64,000 nucleotides of DNA from Misgurnus anguillicaudatus. Taxonomy: Eukaryota; Chordata; Actinopteri; Cypriniformes; Cobitidae. The notes beneath the pieces are model-generated. The model was not told the origin of the DNA. It saw only the letters and a list, made by a program, of their open reading frames with translations, and searched no databases. Location of the stretch: assembly GCF_027580225.2 (NCBI RefSeq), contig NC_073351.2:10086501-10150500 (forward strand). Direction: 5' to 3'. The position numbers were made by a program, and so were the translations under genes. The first letter of the stretch is position 1. Each line of letters starts with the position of its first letter. Shown piece after piece: positions 9,996 to 21,044 of the stretch.

Positions 9996-11570
9996 GTTAG
10001 ACCTGGCTGGCATATCGGCACATCGGTTTGATCTAGTACATGAATGTAAATGACCCACATGTCTATATCCCCATATAAGGGCTTTTCACATAACCTCTAA
10101 TGTACAGCCATCTGTCAGTTTTGCAAATGTGCAGGTATAACTCAATAAAGTGCTTTGACTTTCTCAAAACCAATAGACACACAAGAAACTGTATCTGTTG
10201 CTCTACACTACACAATCACATTGAATAGACAGACAGACAGACAGATCTGTCATATAAACATGTGTCTTCCAGATGTGCTAATATTACGAGGCTTAGTGAG
10301 CATGTGAGTCTCCAGCTGACCAAAAGGTGGCAGTGCAACTACCACATCACTTGCACAATAATGAGCCAAATTCACACACAATGTTCATGTTTGTTTGTTT
10401 GTTTGTTTGTTTATATATTCTTAACACCATTCCAGAATCTATGGCTATATTCATGGTGAGAACTGGTTAATCCAAGATTATCCACAAAAGGTAATGCATA
10501 CACACTTTGGGAGAGGGGCAACTTGGCATCTCCAATTCACCCATCTTGCATTTTTTGGCCTGTGGGAGGAAACTGATGTGACCACCTTGATGTGAGGCAA
10601 CAGTGCCTTAACAGTGAAATGGATAAAGTGTTTCAGTTTACATTTTTATATTGAAATATTATTATATATTTTTTTAAATATCAGAAAGTAAATATTGTAC
10701 TTGTAATACGTTTGGTACATGTTTTACAAACCTTTGCAAGCACTGCTATGCTCAACGCTATATGGGCTATGAATAAATAACCAAAAGTTTGATGTCTCTT
10801 TCCACTCTGCTTCTAGTTCTGCTTCTATTTTTTTCTAATCTAAAAATACATTGTCAAAAAAGTAAATTTTGTGCTTTTTTTCTATTCTTTGGTTTCTGGC
10901 AGCAGCCCAGTCAGCAGCCGCTCTAGAAAAATATTACATGAATATTGTTTATGTTATAATGTGTTAAAATAAACCTTTCTCCCCTGTGGGAAATGCAGAC
11001 AAGCCCTTAATGATAATAATCATTTTAGCGGCTGACTGTGAAGAGGGGAAGGCAGGCGGAAGCCCCTCCTCTCTCAGTTTATCCCTTTCCAACACTCTCG
11101 GCCCTCTGTCGGCTCTTTGTACTTCTCTCCAGAAAGAAAGAGCCAGAAAATGAATGACATATGCGTCTGTTTCCACAGAGAAGTCCATGAAAACAAAACT
11201 GTATATCTTATCTATTGCACTCAGATATTTTTAACTCTATGAAGTATAACAGATATAATTGAAATGCAATTTGTGGTATTATTAATGTTACTGCATGTTG
11301 TTATTTAATGTTGTGGATTTGATTTAAACTACTTACAAAGTGCATGAATCAAATGTTGTGGCTTTTCAATAAGATTGAAAATGCATATTTGCTATATGCA
11401 TATGTAAAAATTGGCTTACACTAAAGAAAAGGCCAAAGCCATACTTAAGGGTTAGACTATCAAAGAGATTTAAGTTAAGCTTATTTAGGCAATTTTTTTA
11501 TCTCCAAAGACATTTTTGCAACCACATGGCAATAGCCTGTCATCCACATTCACTTTCAGAATTAAAGTTA
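9996..11570. other. No gene; short microsatellites
   Basis: Short arrays (GACA)n at about 10230-10245 and (TTTG)n at about 10390-10412 are present. About 10965-11190 has no repeat signature and more even composition; its 74-codon minus-strand ORF has no recognisable motif. Confidence 0.4.
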
Positions 11571-11574
11571 CTGG

Positions 11575-11800
11575 GGTGGTAGAGTACCCTTTCAAAAAGT
11601 GCACCTTTGTACCTAAATGTTGCATGGTGCATAGACTGTAAAAAATGTGCAAATTTTTTGTCAAATTAACACATATTTTTATGTTACTTTAACTTTAAAA
11701 TTTAAGTTAATCAATTACAACTTGATTATATAAGTTATGTCAACTTTTTGTTGTTTTAACTTCGTGCTGCATTTTTTTACAACGTAGTAGGACCTTATAA
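11575..11800. repeat. GGTACC-type repeat fragment and adjoining AT repeat
   Basis: TACCCTTTCAAAAAGTGCAC and TTTGTACCTAAA near 11587-11619 match the GGTACC repeat better preserved at 17221-17340. The following AT-rich stretch (AAATTAACACAT...GTTGTTTTAACTT) resembles another dispersed fish repeat. No ends could be defined. Confidence 0.45.
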
Positions 11801-11959
11801 AAAGATACCGTCCAGGTGAAAACTTTTGTACATTTGAAGTCCCCCCCTCCCCTTAAATGCATATATTTAAATTGTCTCTATATTGTATCATTAACCGTCC
11901 ATTTTGTATCTGCACACTTCCAACAAAATACTAAAAAATAAATTAAAAAAATATTTTAA

Positions 11960-12371
11960 AGGGAACGTATCATGAAAATCTGACTAAAGTGCTATAATTG
12001 GGTCCCCAGTGCTTCTAACAACCTAGAAACTATGTAAAAGATCAACCCAGTAACTTAGTTTTGGAAAACCATTCTCTGCAAGCATGTGAAAAATAGGTCA
12101 TTGAAATCTGGCATCTTTATGATGTCAGAAGGGGATCTTATTATAATAGTACCGCCCCTTAATCTGCACTATCCAAGCATGGCACTGCCATTTAGTGAAG
12201 AGATCAGCTAATTTGCATTTTAAAAGACACACCCACAAACGGCACATTTTTGCTCATTTGCACATGCTATAATAAATTATCTATATGGTATTGTGAGCTA
12301 CTTCATGTACATGCTCTGGGGAAACCAAAGATTTATTTTACATCTTTAAAACGTCTTGTGAAATGTCCCCT
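11960..12371. mobile_element. TTAA-flanked MITE, 412 bp
   Basis: TTAA flanks both sides (11956-11959 and 12372-12375). The element starts AGGGAACGTATCATGAAAAT and ends GTCTTGTGAAATGTCCCCT; the ends are imperfect inverted repeats. The right-hand roughly 130 bp (GCTATAATAAATTATCTATA, then CCAAAGATTTATTTTACATC) recurs at 46893-47011. It is non-coding. Confidence 0.85.
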
Positions 12372-12504
12372 TTAAAGGTCTAGTCAGGGCTCCAGACAAA
12401 CATTTTTTACTAGGAGCACTGTAGCCCCTGACAGAAAATTTTAGGACACACCTTAAATCACCCTGCAATGCAATTACTCACTTTTTTCCCAAAAATACTC
12501 GGGG

Positions 12505-12715
12505 CGGTCTCCCAGACAGGGTTTAGATTAATCCAGCACTAGGCCTTAGTTATTTTAGGACATTTAAGTCGTTTTTACAAACATACCTTACAAAAAACAA
12601 TACTGGTGTGCAAATTGAGACAAAAAAAATGGCACTGATGTATGTTAAGATATGTAAGTGCGAGATGTTTTCAAATTAATACAGCTCTTGTAAAAAATGC
12701 TCACACTGTCTCAAA
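12505..12715 (+). repeat. Copy of GACAGGG MITE family, truncated
   Basis: It starts CCCAGACAGGGTTTAGATTA and continues GCACTAGGCCTTAGTTATTT and ACAAACATACCTTA. The family's second half (TGTTAAGATATGTAAGTGCGA) follows, but the terminal inverted repeat is missing. Confidence 0.65.
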
Positions 12716-12910
12716 AACTTGTTGCATTATTTGGTCGCAGTCTGAAGCCGCTGGTGCCCCGGGGCATTCGCCGTATCCCATCTATGGATAACCCAGACCC
12801 AAACCAATATTTAATAATAACACATCAATTTTATTGCTTAGGAGACGTGAGATTTCTGAGAGAAGCAGGAGACTTCATCAAAAGTTTCCAATTAATCTCA
12901 TTGGTTAGTG

Positions 12911-14027
12911 CAGTGTTTCCCAATCCTTGTCCTCAGGTACCCCCTTCCAGCCCTGCTTTCCAGTTCGTTTTTTATGACCTTCCCTCGCTAACTTCCCTCA
13001 GTCTCGTTCACTTGGATGTACGTCATTGCTTACATTGTACGAGTGCCCACTACTGCTGAAACACTTGAAGGAGGTTCAAATGGATCACCCTAAGCCCTTG
13101 ATCACATGGAAAGTGGAGACCGCCCCCTCCATGTGCAAAGCGTGAGTTGCTGAAGTGACGTCACAATCGTGATGCATTGTGGGATATGGAGCTGCCTGAA
13201 GTTTACATGTGAAGTAGACGTCAAGATCGAGGGAGCGAGGGTCTGTCCATAAAAACTTCCCTCGTCCACTTGACAAAGTGGAACGACAGGGATTCCCCCA
13301 AGGGGAAGTGTTTAGGGAAGTTTGCGCGTGCGTGTCTAAAACTGGAGTGGAACGCACCCCAGAAAGTTTTAGGGTGTTTTCACATATAGTTCATTTCAAA
13401 AGAACCAAACCCAGTTCATTTAAGTGAACCAGAAAAGGAACTAGCCAAATGTGACCTCAGTCCTTTTGGTGTTCACAATAAAGTGGACTCAAAAGAGGAC
13501 CCAGTTCTTTTTTTGGTCCTCTTCAGAACTGAAGTGATCTCAGACCCTTTCTTGTTCACATCACAACTTTATAAGAACTCAGATCCCAGCTTTCTGTGCA
13601 GCAGTTGATTTTAATACAATGTCCAAACGACACACAAAGCGTACCGGGACTTCATTGATTTCACATATAAAAAAAATCGAACCACAAAAGAACCCAAAAG
13701 CGAACCGTACTCAGACCACCTCCTGTTGTGGTCTGAGTTCGGTTCACTTTGGGGTCCCTTTAGGGGGGTCTGAGATCACTTGGTTTGTTCACACATACAC
13801 CCTGAACTGCTCTGAGAGTGTTTGGAGGGCTCAAACTAACTAGGTGTGAAAACACTCTTAGATGTCTCCTCATTTAAAACACCTGATTCAACTAATCAAC
13901 AGTCTCCTTCCAGAATGGGTAACATGTCCCCCTAACAAGCTGTTGAGTAAAATCAGGCGTATTATATAAGGAGACATCTATAACTTTCTGGAAGGGGGTA
14001 CTCGAGGACCAGGATTGGGAAACACTG
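12911..14027. mobile_element. hAT element with exact 8-bp target duplication
   Basis: The inverted termini are CAGTGTTTCCCAATCC (12911-12926) and GGATTGGGAAACACTG (14012-14027). The 8-bp direct repeat GGTTAGTG sits directly outside both (12903-12910 and 14028-14035). An 8-bp duplication with CAGTG/CACTG ends is characteristic of hAT. No transposase is left: the 120-codon ORF at 12697-13059 starts outside the element and shows no BED or hATC motif. A second element (13372-13857) is nested inside. Confidence 0.9.
13372..13857. mobile_element. Nested MITE with TTA duplication (PIF/Harbinger-like)
   Basis: The ends GGGTGTTTTCACA (13372-13384) and TGTGAAAACACTC (13845-13857) are inverted with one mismatch. 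TTA lies outside both (13369-13371 and 13858-13860). The 3-bp TTA duplication fits PIF/Harbinger. The subterminal regions contain repeated GAACC, GGTTC and GGTCTGAG motifs in both orientations. It is non-coding and younger than the surrounding hAT. Confidence 0.72.
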
Positions 14028-14035
14028 GGTTAGTG

Positions 14036-15637
14036 TATTTAAAAAGATCTCATTAGTGATTTTTTTTCTTATGGGATCACAGATTATCTCCTTAAGCAAC
14101 CACATGGAAAACCCATACAGGCACCGCTCACAATTTCTTCTCAAAATGTTCAAATCTAGTTTTCATATTACAGTAAGAGTGGACATATGATCCAGTTTGC
14201 GGTGCGCCCCAGATCTTCGTCTGCCAGACCCTTGTGGTGTAACCATTAACCATTAATATGAACACAAGACCTCTATTCTAAACACATCTGACCAGAGGCT
14301 TTCACACCTGTTGGATCACTGTGTAATAGATATAATGTAATGTCTCCAGTCTTAAGCCAAACTCTTAAAACCAAGCCAACCCTCTCCCAAAGCTTTCTGG
14401 CTCTTTCTGTCCATCTCACGTACACACACACAGTGATTTTCTCGATCTCTGTGTTCACACTAAAAGATTACGAACTCTCTCTGTTGAGTTAAGTACTCTA
14501 ACAAGCTTACCCACGCAGTGAAAGGCAGATTTACTGCCGCTTGGCTGTACTGGTGATTATTGATAACAGCATTTATAGCGCGTACTGCTCAGTCATGGTC
14601 CATCTCTCTCTCTTTTTCTCTCTACCTATTTAACTCCAGATCGCAAGCCTATGGCCCATGGCATGAGAGCTAAAGGACAGAACGAGCGAGAGAAAAGAGA
14701 GAGAAAGAGATTTCTCTTCATGAGGCAAAGACTGAGAACAAGTTGTTGGGAAAAAGGGGGCCATTGTAGGGGGCTGGCCTGTGGACAAGCTGCCCATTCA
14801 GAGTTGCCCAGCCGTGTACAATGGCTAAACTAACATCAGTGACATTTAGAGTTGCCTGGGCTTTGGAGCATGAGGGCAGGGGATGGTGGGGGTATGTAGA
14901 AGGGGCGGAGAGGTTGGCGAGAGGAATAAACCCTCCGGCGGTTCCAGCTATTGATTGAATATTCATGTCACAGGGTGGGAACATAGAGGGCTGCCCTGTG
15001 TTGGTCTTTTGGTCGTTTAGTCTTGGTTAGCCTGTTTGGTTAGGCGAAAAGTGTGATGAGAGGAAACAAGATGAGACTAGGTGAGAGGAGAAAAAGGGAG
15101 GGGAGAGTAAAGAGGCAGAAGACAACGAGATGAGGAAAGAGGTGAAAATACCAGATGGAGAAAGGAGAGGAGAGGAAAAAAGGTTATGTGAGAAGATGGG
15201 AAGAGATGAGAAGATGGTTTCCATCTGTATTTTATTCTTATGGGTCATGGAGATGTTAGATTTCTCCTGGGCTAATACTTAAATAATCTTGTATGTAAGG
15301 GGCATTGTGACACTGACATGCAGTGACCACCACCCATGTCAGCGTAATAAATAGAGGCATGAACAAGGACAAGAGTGACCCTGAAACACATTTGATGCCC
15401 CTGAATGATGCTTTCTATTGAAATCACAGAAGAACTCAAGAGATACCACAGTAATTATCATCAAGATGAATGCACCGTATCAACTTTGTCTCAGATGTTG
15501 TTCATAAAATTATTAAGAAAAATGATAATAGACATAAATGAGACAATTGCTGACATACACTTTTGCACTATAAAATCTGTATGTGTACCATTGCTCAGAT
15601 AATTTTAAAATTAAAATTTAAACAAATGTTTGTTCAT
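14036..15637. other. No gene; mostly unique-looking sequence
   Basis: About 14640-15000 has even composition and no repeat ends. About 15040-15230 is a purine-rich (AG) tract whose minus-strand 73-codon ORF (Ser/Leu/Phe-rich) is an artefact of that bias. The ORF at 14651-14833 (plus) shows no recognisable domain. Confidence 0.35.
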
Positions 15638-15645
15638 ATTAAAAT

Positions 15646-16917
15646 TAGGGCTGTGAAAATAATGCATTAATTCGATTAATTAATCTGAGAAAAAATAACG
15701 CGTTAAAAAAAAAAACGCAGATTAATCCATTCCGTATTGAACCTGGATACATTCTAGCCACCATTTGACTGTAAAATAAAGGAGGTAGACGAGAACGCTC
15801 TGGCGGTGACTGGATCATTGACTGGAACATTTACTTATAAAAAAACGGCCTGATGGAAGTGATGATAAAAATAAAGTATGCAACGTCTGCAGCAAAGAAT
15901 TTGCATATCATAGAGTTCGTCCACTCTAAAGTACCACATCATACAAAGCACATGGATTAAAGTTCTCCGTCCTTACACGGATTTCCGTCAATTGCAAAAT
16001 TATTAAATTAACTTTTCATAAATACGACGTGTATTCAGCTTTTTAAGTGGGATGTTATCAAAGCCTGGAGTGGAGCAAAATCACGTTCCTCTCTCCACTG
16101 TAAGCTTTCTGTAATCACTACGCACCGGATCCACTCCGGGTTTTCTGGCTGTAGCGCGTAAGATGAGGTAAAACTTTATTTCAGCTAGCATGGACATACT
16201 TATAATGCAGGAAGGCTCTGAAGTTTTGGAGATCGATAAAGGTGTAAAAGACCAATGAAGATTGACTTGGCTTAGCGGAATGATGAAGATTGAGATCAGA
16301 AAACCAAATATAGCACAGTATAGGTGACCTGTATTTTGTGGGTAAACGATTTCTCTCGTACGTGATTACTCGCGTCCCGTTTTTGACTGCTACGTTGATC
16401 TAACCAGTGGCTGATAAAACGGGTTTGTTAAACTAGTGAGTACACTTTATGTGGCGCCACAAGAACCAAGAAGCAGATGACATCCAAATCCCATGAGAGC
16501 AGTTCGAGAAATCATAACAGAAGACTGCTTCCTAAATGCTCTTGCGGTACTTTGATGTCATCCACCTGTCGGGTTCTTTATTTAAGGTTTATGTTCAATT
16601 GCACAAAAAAGCCCTGCAATTGATATTGCACTGTTAAACTTTTGGTAAATAATCTTCCTGAAGCACTTTATTTCCTTAGCATATTACTTTAGGTTATTTT
16701 TGTTGATTGTTATAGCCATTATTTAAACAGTGAAAATACTGTAATAATAAAAGAGTTTTTGAGCTTCATTGTCACTAATGCTGATTATTCACTGATTTAT
16801 TTAAAAATAAATATTTAATCCTTTACAGCAAAAATTATGTAGGCGATTAATTTAGATTAATTAATCACAGAGTATGTAATTAATTAGATTAAAAATTTTA
16901 ATCGATTCACAGCCCTA
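15646..16917 (+). mobile_element. hAT element, 1272 bp, exact 8-bp target duplication
   Basis: The termini TAGGGCTGTGAAAATAATGC (15646-) and ATCGATTCACAGCCCTA (-16917) are inverted. ATTAAAAT occurs directly outside both (15638-15645 and 16918-16925). The subterminal GATTAATTAATC motifs are also inverted. The interior keeps a degenerate BED-type zinc finger (15873-15962), so this is an internally deleted derivative of an autonomous hAT. Autonomous fish hATs are usually several kb long. Confidence 0.9.
15873..15962 (+). pseudogene. BED zinc-finger remnant of hAT transposase
   Basis: The frame starting at 15873 reads KVCNVCSKEFAYHRVRPL, a stop, then STTSYKAHGLK. The Cys-x2-Cys pair followed by hydrophobic and basic residues and the spaced H near the end match a BED finger, the DNA-binding N-terminal domain of hAT/ZBED transposases, where CxxC plus His residues bind zinc. 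An in-frame TAA follows PL, and the second His of the usual H-x(3-5)-H is replaced or lost. No dimerisation (hATC) region is found before the right terminus. It is dead coding sequence inside the hAT at 15646-16917; I am fairly sure of the domain, less sure of the exact family. Confidence 0.65.
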
Positions 16918-16925
16918 ATTAAAAT

Positions 16926-17347
16926 AAAATTTTAGTCCAAACCTTGAGTGCATTACAAAAAAAGCAAATGATTGCAAGCATTGCCTGGCATATTACAGCC
17001 ATCTTACAGCAAGATTAAAATTTAATGTAAAATATTCCTGCCTGAACAAAATGATCCAGAATGCAAAACAAACTACAGTATTTTACTGTAATATAGAAAA
17101 TGGTACTGTACTGTAGGTTTTTACAGTATTGTACTGCAATATATACAGCGACATTTAACAAAAAATGTGTGTTCTTTATTTAATCCTATTGATGTAATGA
17201 TGATGATTTTTTGTTCCTACACTCTAAGAAACAAAGGTACAAAAGTTGTCATTAGGGCGGTACCTTTTCAAAAAGTACACTTTTGTACCTAAAAAGTGCA
17301 TATTGGTACATCAAAGGTACATATTTGTCTTAATATGACCTTTACGA
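16926..17347. repeat. GGTACC-type dispersed repeat, interrupted
   Basis: From about 17221: ACTCTAAGAAACAAAGGTAC, GGGCGGTACCTTTTCAAAAA and TTTTGTACCTAAAAAGTGCA are the signature of a GGTACC-rich cyprinid repeat, also seen at 11587-11619 and about 21900-21960. Its right part is interrupted at 17348 by a hAT element. About 16926-17220 is AT-rich with no other feature. Confidence 0.55.
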
Positions 17348-17650
17348 TAGAGCTGAAGATCTTTGCCTAAACACGACAGGACCTGTCGTTTTCATTTCTA
17401 ACTTTTTACACGGGCTCAGGCCGGGCTCGGGCTTGCGCTGAAGCCATTTACAGTGGATTTAATATCCTTAACAAAAATATGTAGCCTAATCTCGGTGAGT
17501 TAAGGTTTTTCAATGTATAACTAAATATTAATCAGAGGTGGAAAAAGTACTAAAATATTGTACTCAAGTAAAAGTAAAGTTACTTCGGGCCAAATTCTAT
17601 TGGGCTTCGGTCATTTCGGGCCTAACTTTTAAGGCCCGATTACAGCTCTA
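17348..17650. mobile_element. Small hAT (303 bp) with exact 8-bp target duplication
   Basis: The element begins TAGAGCTG and ends CAGCTCTA. CTTTACGA occurs directly outside both ends (17340-17347 and 17651-17658). Internal CGGGCTCGGGC and TTAAGGCCCG motifs sit near the ends. A foreign fragment, AGAGGTGGAAAAAGTACTAA and onward (about 17534-17587), interrupts it and matches a separate common fish repeat. Confidence 0.87.
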
Positions 17651-17658
17651 CTTTACGA

Positions 17659-18440
17659 GTGTATAGGTATGACCCATCTTAGACAAATTGTTTCATTGGA
17701 CAATGATGTGGCAACACCACACTTTAAAGACCCACAGTTATTTAAGCATAAACACTTATATTTCACATGTCAACACGTTTTTTTTAAGTCTGATAAAGCA
17801 GAGGTATACAGAGGTTACTGAAACACATGTGCACATTGAAACGGTTTTGGCTTAAAGTGAGTTTGAGAGTTTCCTGTAGTACTTCATGAGGTTTTTATTT
17901 GCTCTCTGGTGCAGGTGAAAGAGCCTCATAACTGACTTCATTTTCCAGCACGGCCACACATTCAGGCCAGAAGAATTCTCCTGAGATAAAGAGCATCTGA
18001 TCTGGGATTCACACATGCACAAACCAACAACATCAACTTATGAGCTTGTGGCTGTCCTACTTGTATAAAAACCTGCAGATATGCATAATCTTCTACAATA
18101 ATTAGGTATGAAATGCTTGTATTTCAGACTGTTGTGAAATGTGCTTCCTATTTGATGATTGCTCCACCCTCATATATGACTGGACATTTGAGAGGTCGTG
18201 TTAGGTTTTTGTGATGTCATAGTTTCACTGGTATTCATTTATTGTTGGAGGATCTACAAACACTAGACCTTTGGTGTCCCACATTAGGCAGTGTCCCACT
18301 TAAGGGCAATTCACCTTAACTATGGTTTTACTTGCTATGGTTAAACAATAGTTAACACAAATTTGCTACAGTAACCATTACTTAAACATGGTTTTTGTAG
18401 TAAAGCCATGGTTTTACAAATGGTAGTTACTACACTTTTA
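17659..18440. other. No gene recognised
   Basis: AT-rich sequence without repeat ends or coding signal. The tracts CATGGTTTTTGTAGTAAAGC and ATGGTTTTACAAATGG (about 18388-18422) contain partially repeated TGGTTTTAC motifs. Confidence 0.35.
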
Positions 18441-18865
18441 CTATAATTATATGGTTAATTAACCTGATAAGAAACACTGTGCTGTACACTGTACACCCCC
18501 TCTCTTGCACGTGAGGCTGCATTACGTCATTGTAACTTTGAAGCATTAAATCTTCAAAATATACGGTCATGCGGCACATTGTTGGAAAGCTTAGACTTTC
18601 GGGTTTCCATTAAGCGCACACACAAAGCATAATATGATTTTTAGCAGTCATAAAACTGTAATCTAGTTGTTAGTTACCTGAACCGGGCGGCGCCGATTTA
18701 GGGTATTTACTTACCTTCAAAATCTTCCCTTTATCCGCTTCGGTGAAATTGTCCAAAACAAATTGTTCTTAAATCCCCAAAAGTCCAAGGAAATTGAATA
18801 TCCAAGCTGTTTAATCCAAAACGATTTGTTTATCTCACAATCTTGACGTTTCTGACCGAATTATA

Positions 18866-20416
18866 CAACCCCAAAACAGAAAAAGTTGGGACACAGTAGA
18901 AATTGTGAGTAAAAAAGGAATGGAATAATTTACAAATGTCCTAAACTTATATCTTATTCACAATAGAATATAGATAACAAATCAAATGTTGAAAGTAAGA
19001 TATTTTGAAATGTCATGCCAAATATTGGCTCATTTTGGATTTTATGAGAGCTACACATTCCAAAACAAGTTGGGACAGATAGAAGCTGGAAAAGTTAAAT
19101 GCACATATAAGGAACAGCTGGAGGAGGAACATTGTTTAGGAATAGGAATGTTGTCCTATTCTTGTCTAATACAGACTTGTAGTTGCTCAACTGTCTTAGG
19201 TCTTCTTTGTCGCATCTTCCTCTTTATGATGCACCAAATGTTTTCTGTGGGTGAAAGATCTGGACTGCAGGCTGGCCATTTCAGTACTCAGATCCTTCTT
19301 CTATGCAGTCTTGATGTTGTAATTGATTCAGTATGTGATCTGGCATTGTCATGTTGGAAAATGCAAGGTCTTCCCTGAAAGAGACGACGTCTGAATGGGA
19401 TCATATGTATCTAGAACTTGGATAAACCTTTCAACATTGATGGTGCCTTTCCAGATGTGTAAGCTGCCCATGCCACACGCACTCATGCAACCCCAAATTA
19501 TCAGAAATGCAGGCTTCTGAACTGAGCACTAATAACAACTTGGGTTATCATTGTCCTCTTTAGTCCGGATGAAATGGCATCCCAGTTTTTCAAAAAGAAC
19601 TTCAAATTTTGATTTGTTGGACCACAGAACAGTTTTCCACTTTCCCAAGTCCATTTTAAATGAGCCTTGCCCAGGGAAAACACCTGTGCTTCTGGATCAT
19701 GTTTAGATATGGCTTCTTTTTTGACCTATAGAGTTTTAGCTGGCAACAGCGAATGACACGGTGGATTGTGTTCACTGACAATGTTTTCTGGAAGTATTCC
19801 TGAGCCCATGTTATGATTTCCATTACAGTAGCATTCTTGTATGTGATGCAGTGCTGTCTTAGGGCCCAAAGATCACGGGCATCCGGTATGGTTTTCCGGT
19901 CTTGACCCTTACGCACAGAGATTGTTCCAGATTCTCTGAATCTTTGAATGATATTATGCACTGTAGATGATGATAACTTCAATCTCATTGCAATTTTTCT
20001 CTGAGAAACTCAGAAAACTATTTTTCGCTGCAGCATTGGGGGAATTGGTGATTCTCTGCCGATCTTGACCTCTGAGAGACACTGCCACTCTGAAAGGCTC
20101 TTTTTATACCCAATCATGTTGCCAATTGACCTAATAAGTTGCAAATTGGTCTTTTAACTGTTCCTTATATGTACATTTAAATTTTCTGGCCTCTTATTGC
20201 TACCTGTCCCAACTTTTTTTGGAATGTTTAGCTCTCATGAAATCCAAAATGAGCCAATATTTGGCATGACATTTCAAAATATCTTACTTTCAACATTTGA
20301 TATGTTATCTATATTCTACTGTGAATAAAATATAAGTTTATGAGATTTGTAAATTATTCCATTCCTTTTTTACTCACAATTTCTACAGTGTCCCAACTTT
20401 TTCTGTTTTGGGGTTG
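18866..20416 (-). mobile_element. Tc1/mariner transposon with long inverted repeats
   Basis: TA lies outside both ends (18864-18865 and 20417-20418). The ends CAACCCCAAAACAGAAAAAG and its reverse complement begin inverted repeats that stay alignable for at least 220 bp, including the shared GAAATGTCATGCCAAATATT and ACATATAAGGAACAG. That is longer than the usual 20-30-bp mariner repeats but common in fish Tc1 families. The interior is a broken transposase gene on the minus strand. Length (1551 bp) is close to a full-size element of this type. Confidence 0.92.
19120..20070 (-). pseudogene. Broken Tc1-type transposase
   Basis: The protein would cut and paste the element by binding the inverted repeats with N-terminal helix-turn-helix domains and a C-terminal DDE catalytic domain. 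One frame (19656-19988) gives the second HTH: SSTVHNIIQRFRESGTISV, then the GRPR-like hinge is degraded to KGQDRKTIPDA. A second frame (19501-19683) continues with the region around the first catalytic Asp. Further frames downstream give QHDNARSH (second Asp) and ACSPDLSPTENIWC (third acidic residue, E). Frameshifts at about 19660 and 19330 and a stop at about 20010 break it. The first HTH is mostly lost, apparently with a small deletion near 20010-20030. It cannot encode an active enzyme. Confidence 0.85.
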
Positions 20417-20824
20417 TAATATAAATAGTGTATACAATTAGTTCACTAATGGACATTCGTTCAAATCTCACTTTTCATTCACGATTTATAATGAATATAT
20501 TCGGATGTCACGTTTATTGTGAAACGTCTGAGGAACAAATACCAGTTAACATGAGTCTTTGTGACGAGTTAGATGATAGATTATTTTAAATACTACATTT
20601 TTTCCATCGAAATTGTGATAAGTTGCTTTGTAGTGGGAGCACTCAAACACACCAAACCACAATTACTAAAACATACAAAAACAGATTATCCACGGGCACT
20701 GCACTAGTTCATTAAAAGACATACCTTTATTATGAAACCTGTATCAGTCGTAACCAAAGGCGAGTTCGCGTTGCTGAAATGTCCATGCTAAGTGTTCACA
20801 ATATATCATCCATTTGTGTATTAT

Positions 20825-21044
20825 TCAACGTATTACATATGAGAAATATTTATATTCCATCGGGTTTAGTATAAAATAATCAGTACGCCCCAGCTCGCAT
20901 TCTTCCTGACCATCAGGCAAGGCTCGCTCCTCGGCTAAAGCAGCCGCTCCGGCACCCTCTTGTGCTCCCTGTATATTGTGGCTCGTACGTGTAGCCACAA
21001 GCATCGGATTCACGCAACAGATCTTCAAAACCCCCTTCTGCCAT
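20825..21044 (-). pseudogene. N-terminal coding remnant, possibly of a P2X7-like-domain protein
   Basis: On the minus strand, ATG at 21044 opens MAEGGFEDLLRESDA, continues YTYEPQYTGST and stops at 20913. The next frame picks up EERALPDGQEECELGRTDYF, so one frameshift separates the two parts. The acidic start, the EPQYT motif and the later GRTD motif recall a multi-copy teleost protein family with a P2X7-like cytosolic zinc-binding domain, in which GRTDWC or GNTDWC precedes Cys clusters. That comparison is from memory. The Cys/His-rich core is absent here. It sits just inside a TTAA-type terminus, suggesting a transposon-borne or captured gene start. Confidence 0.3.
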
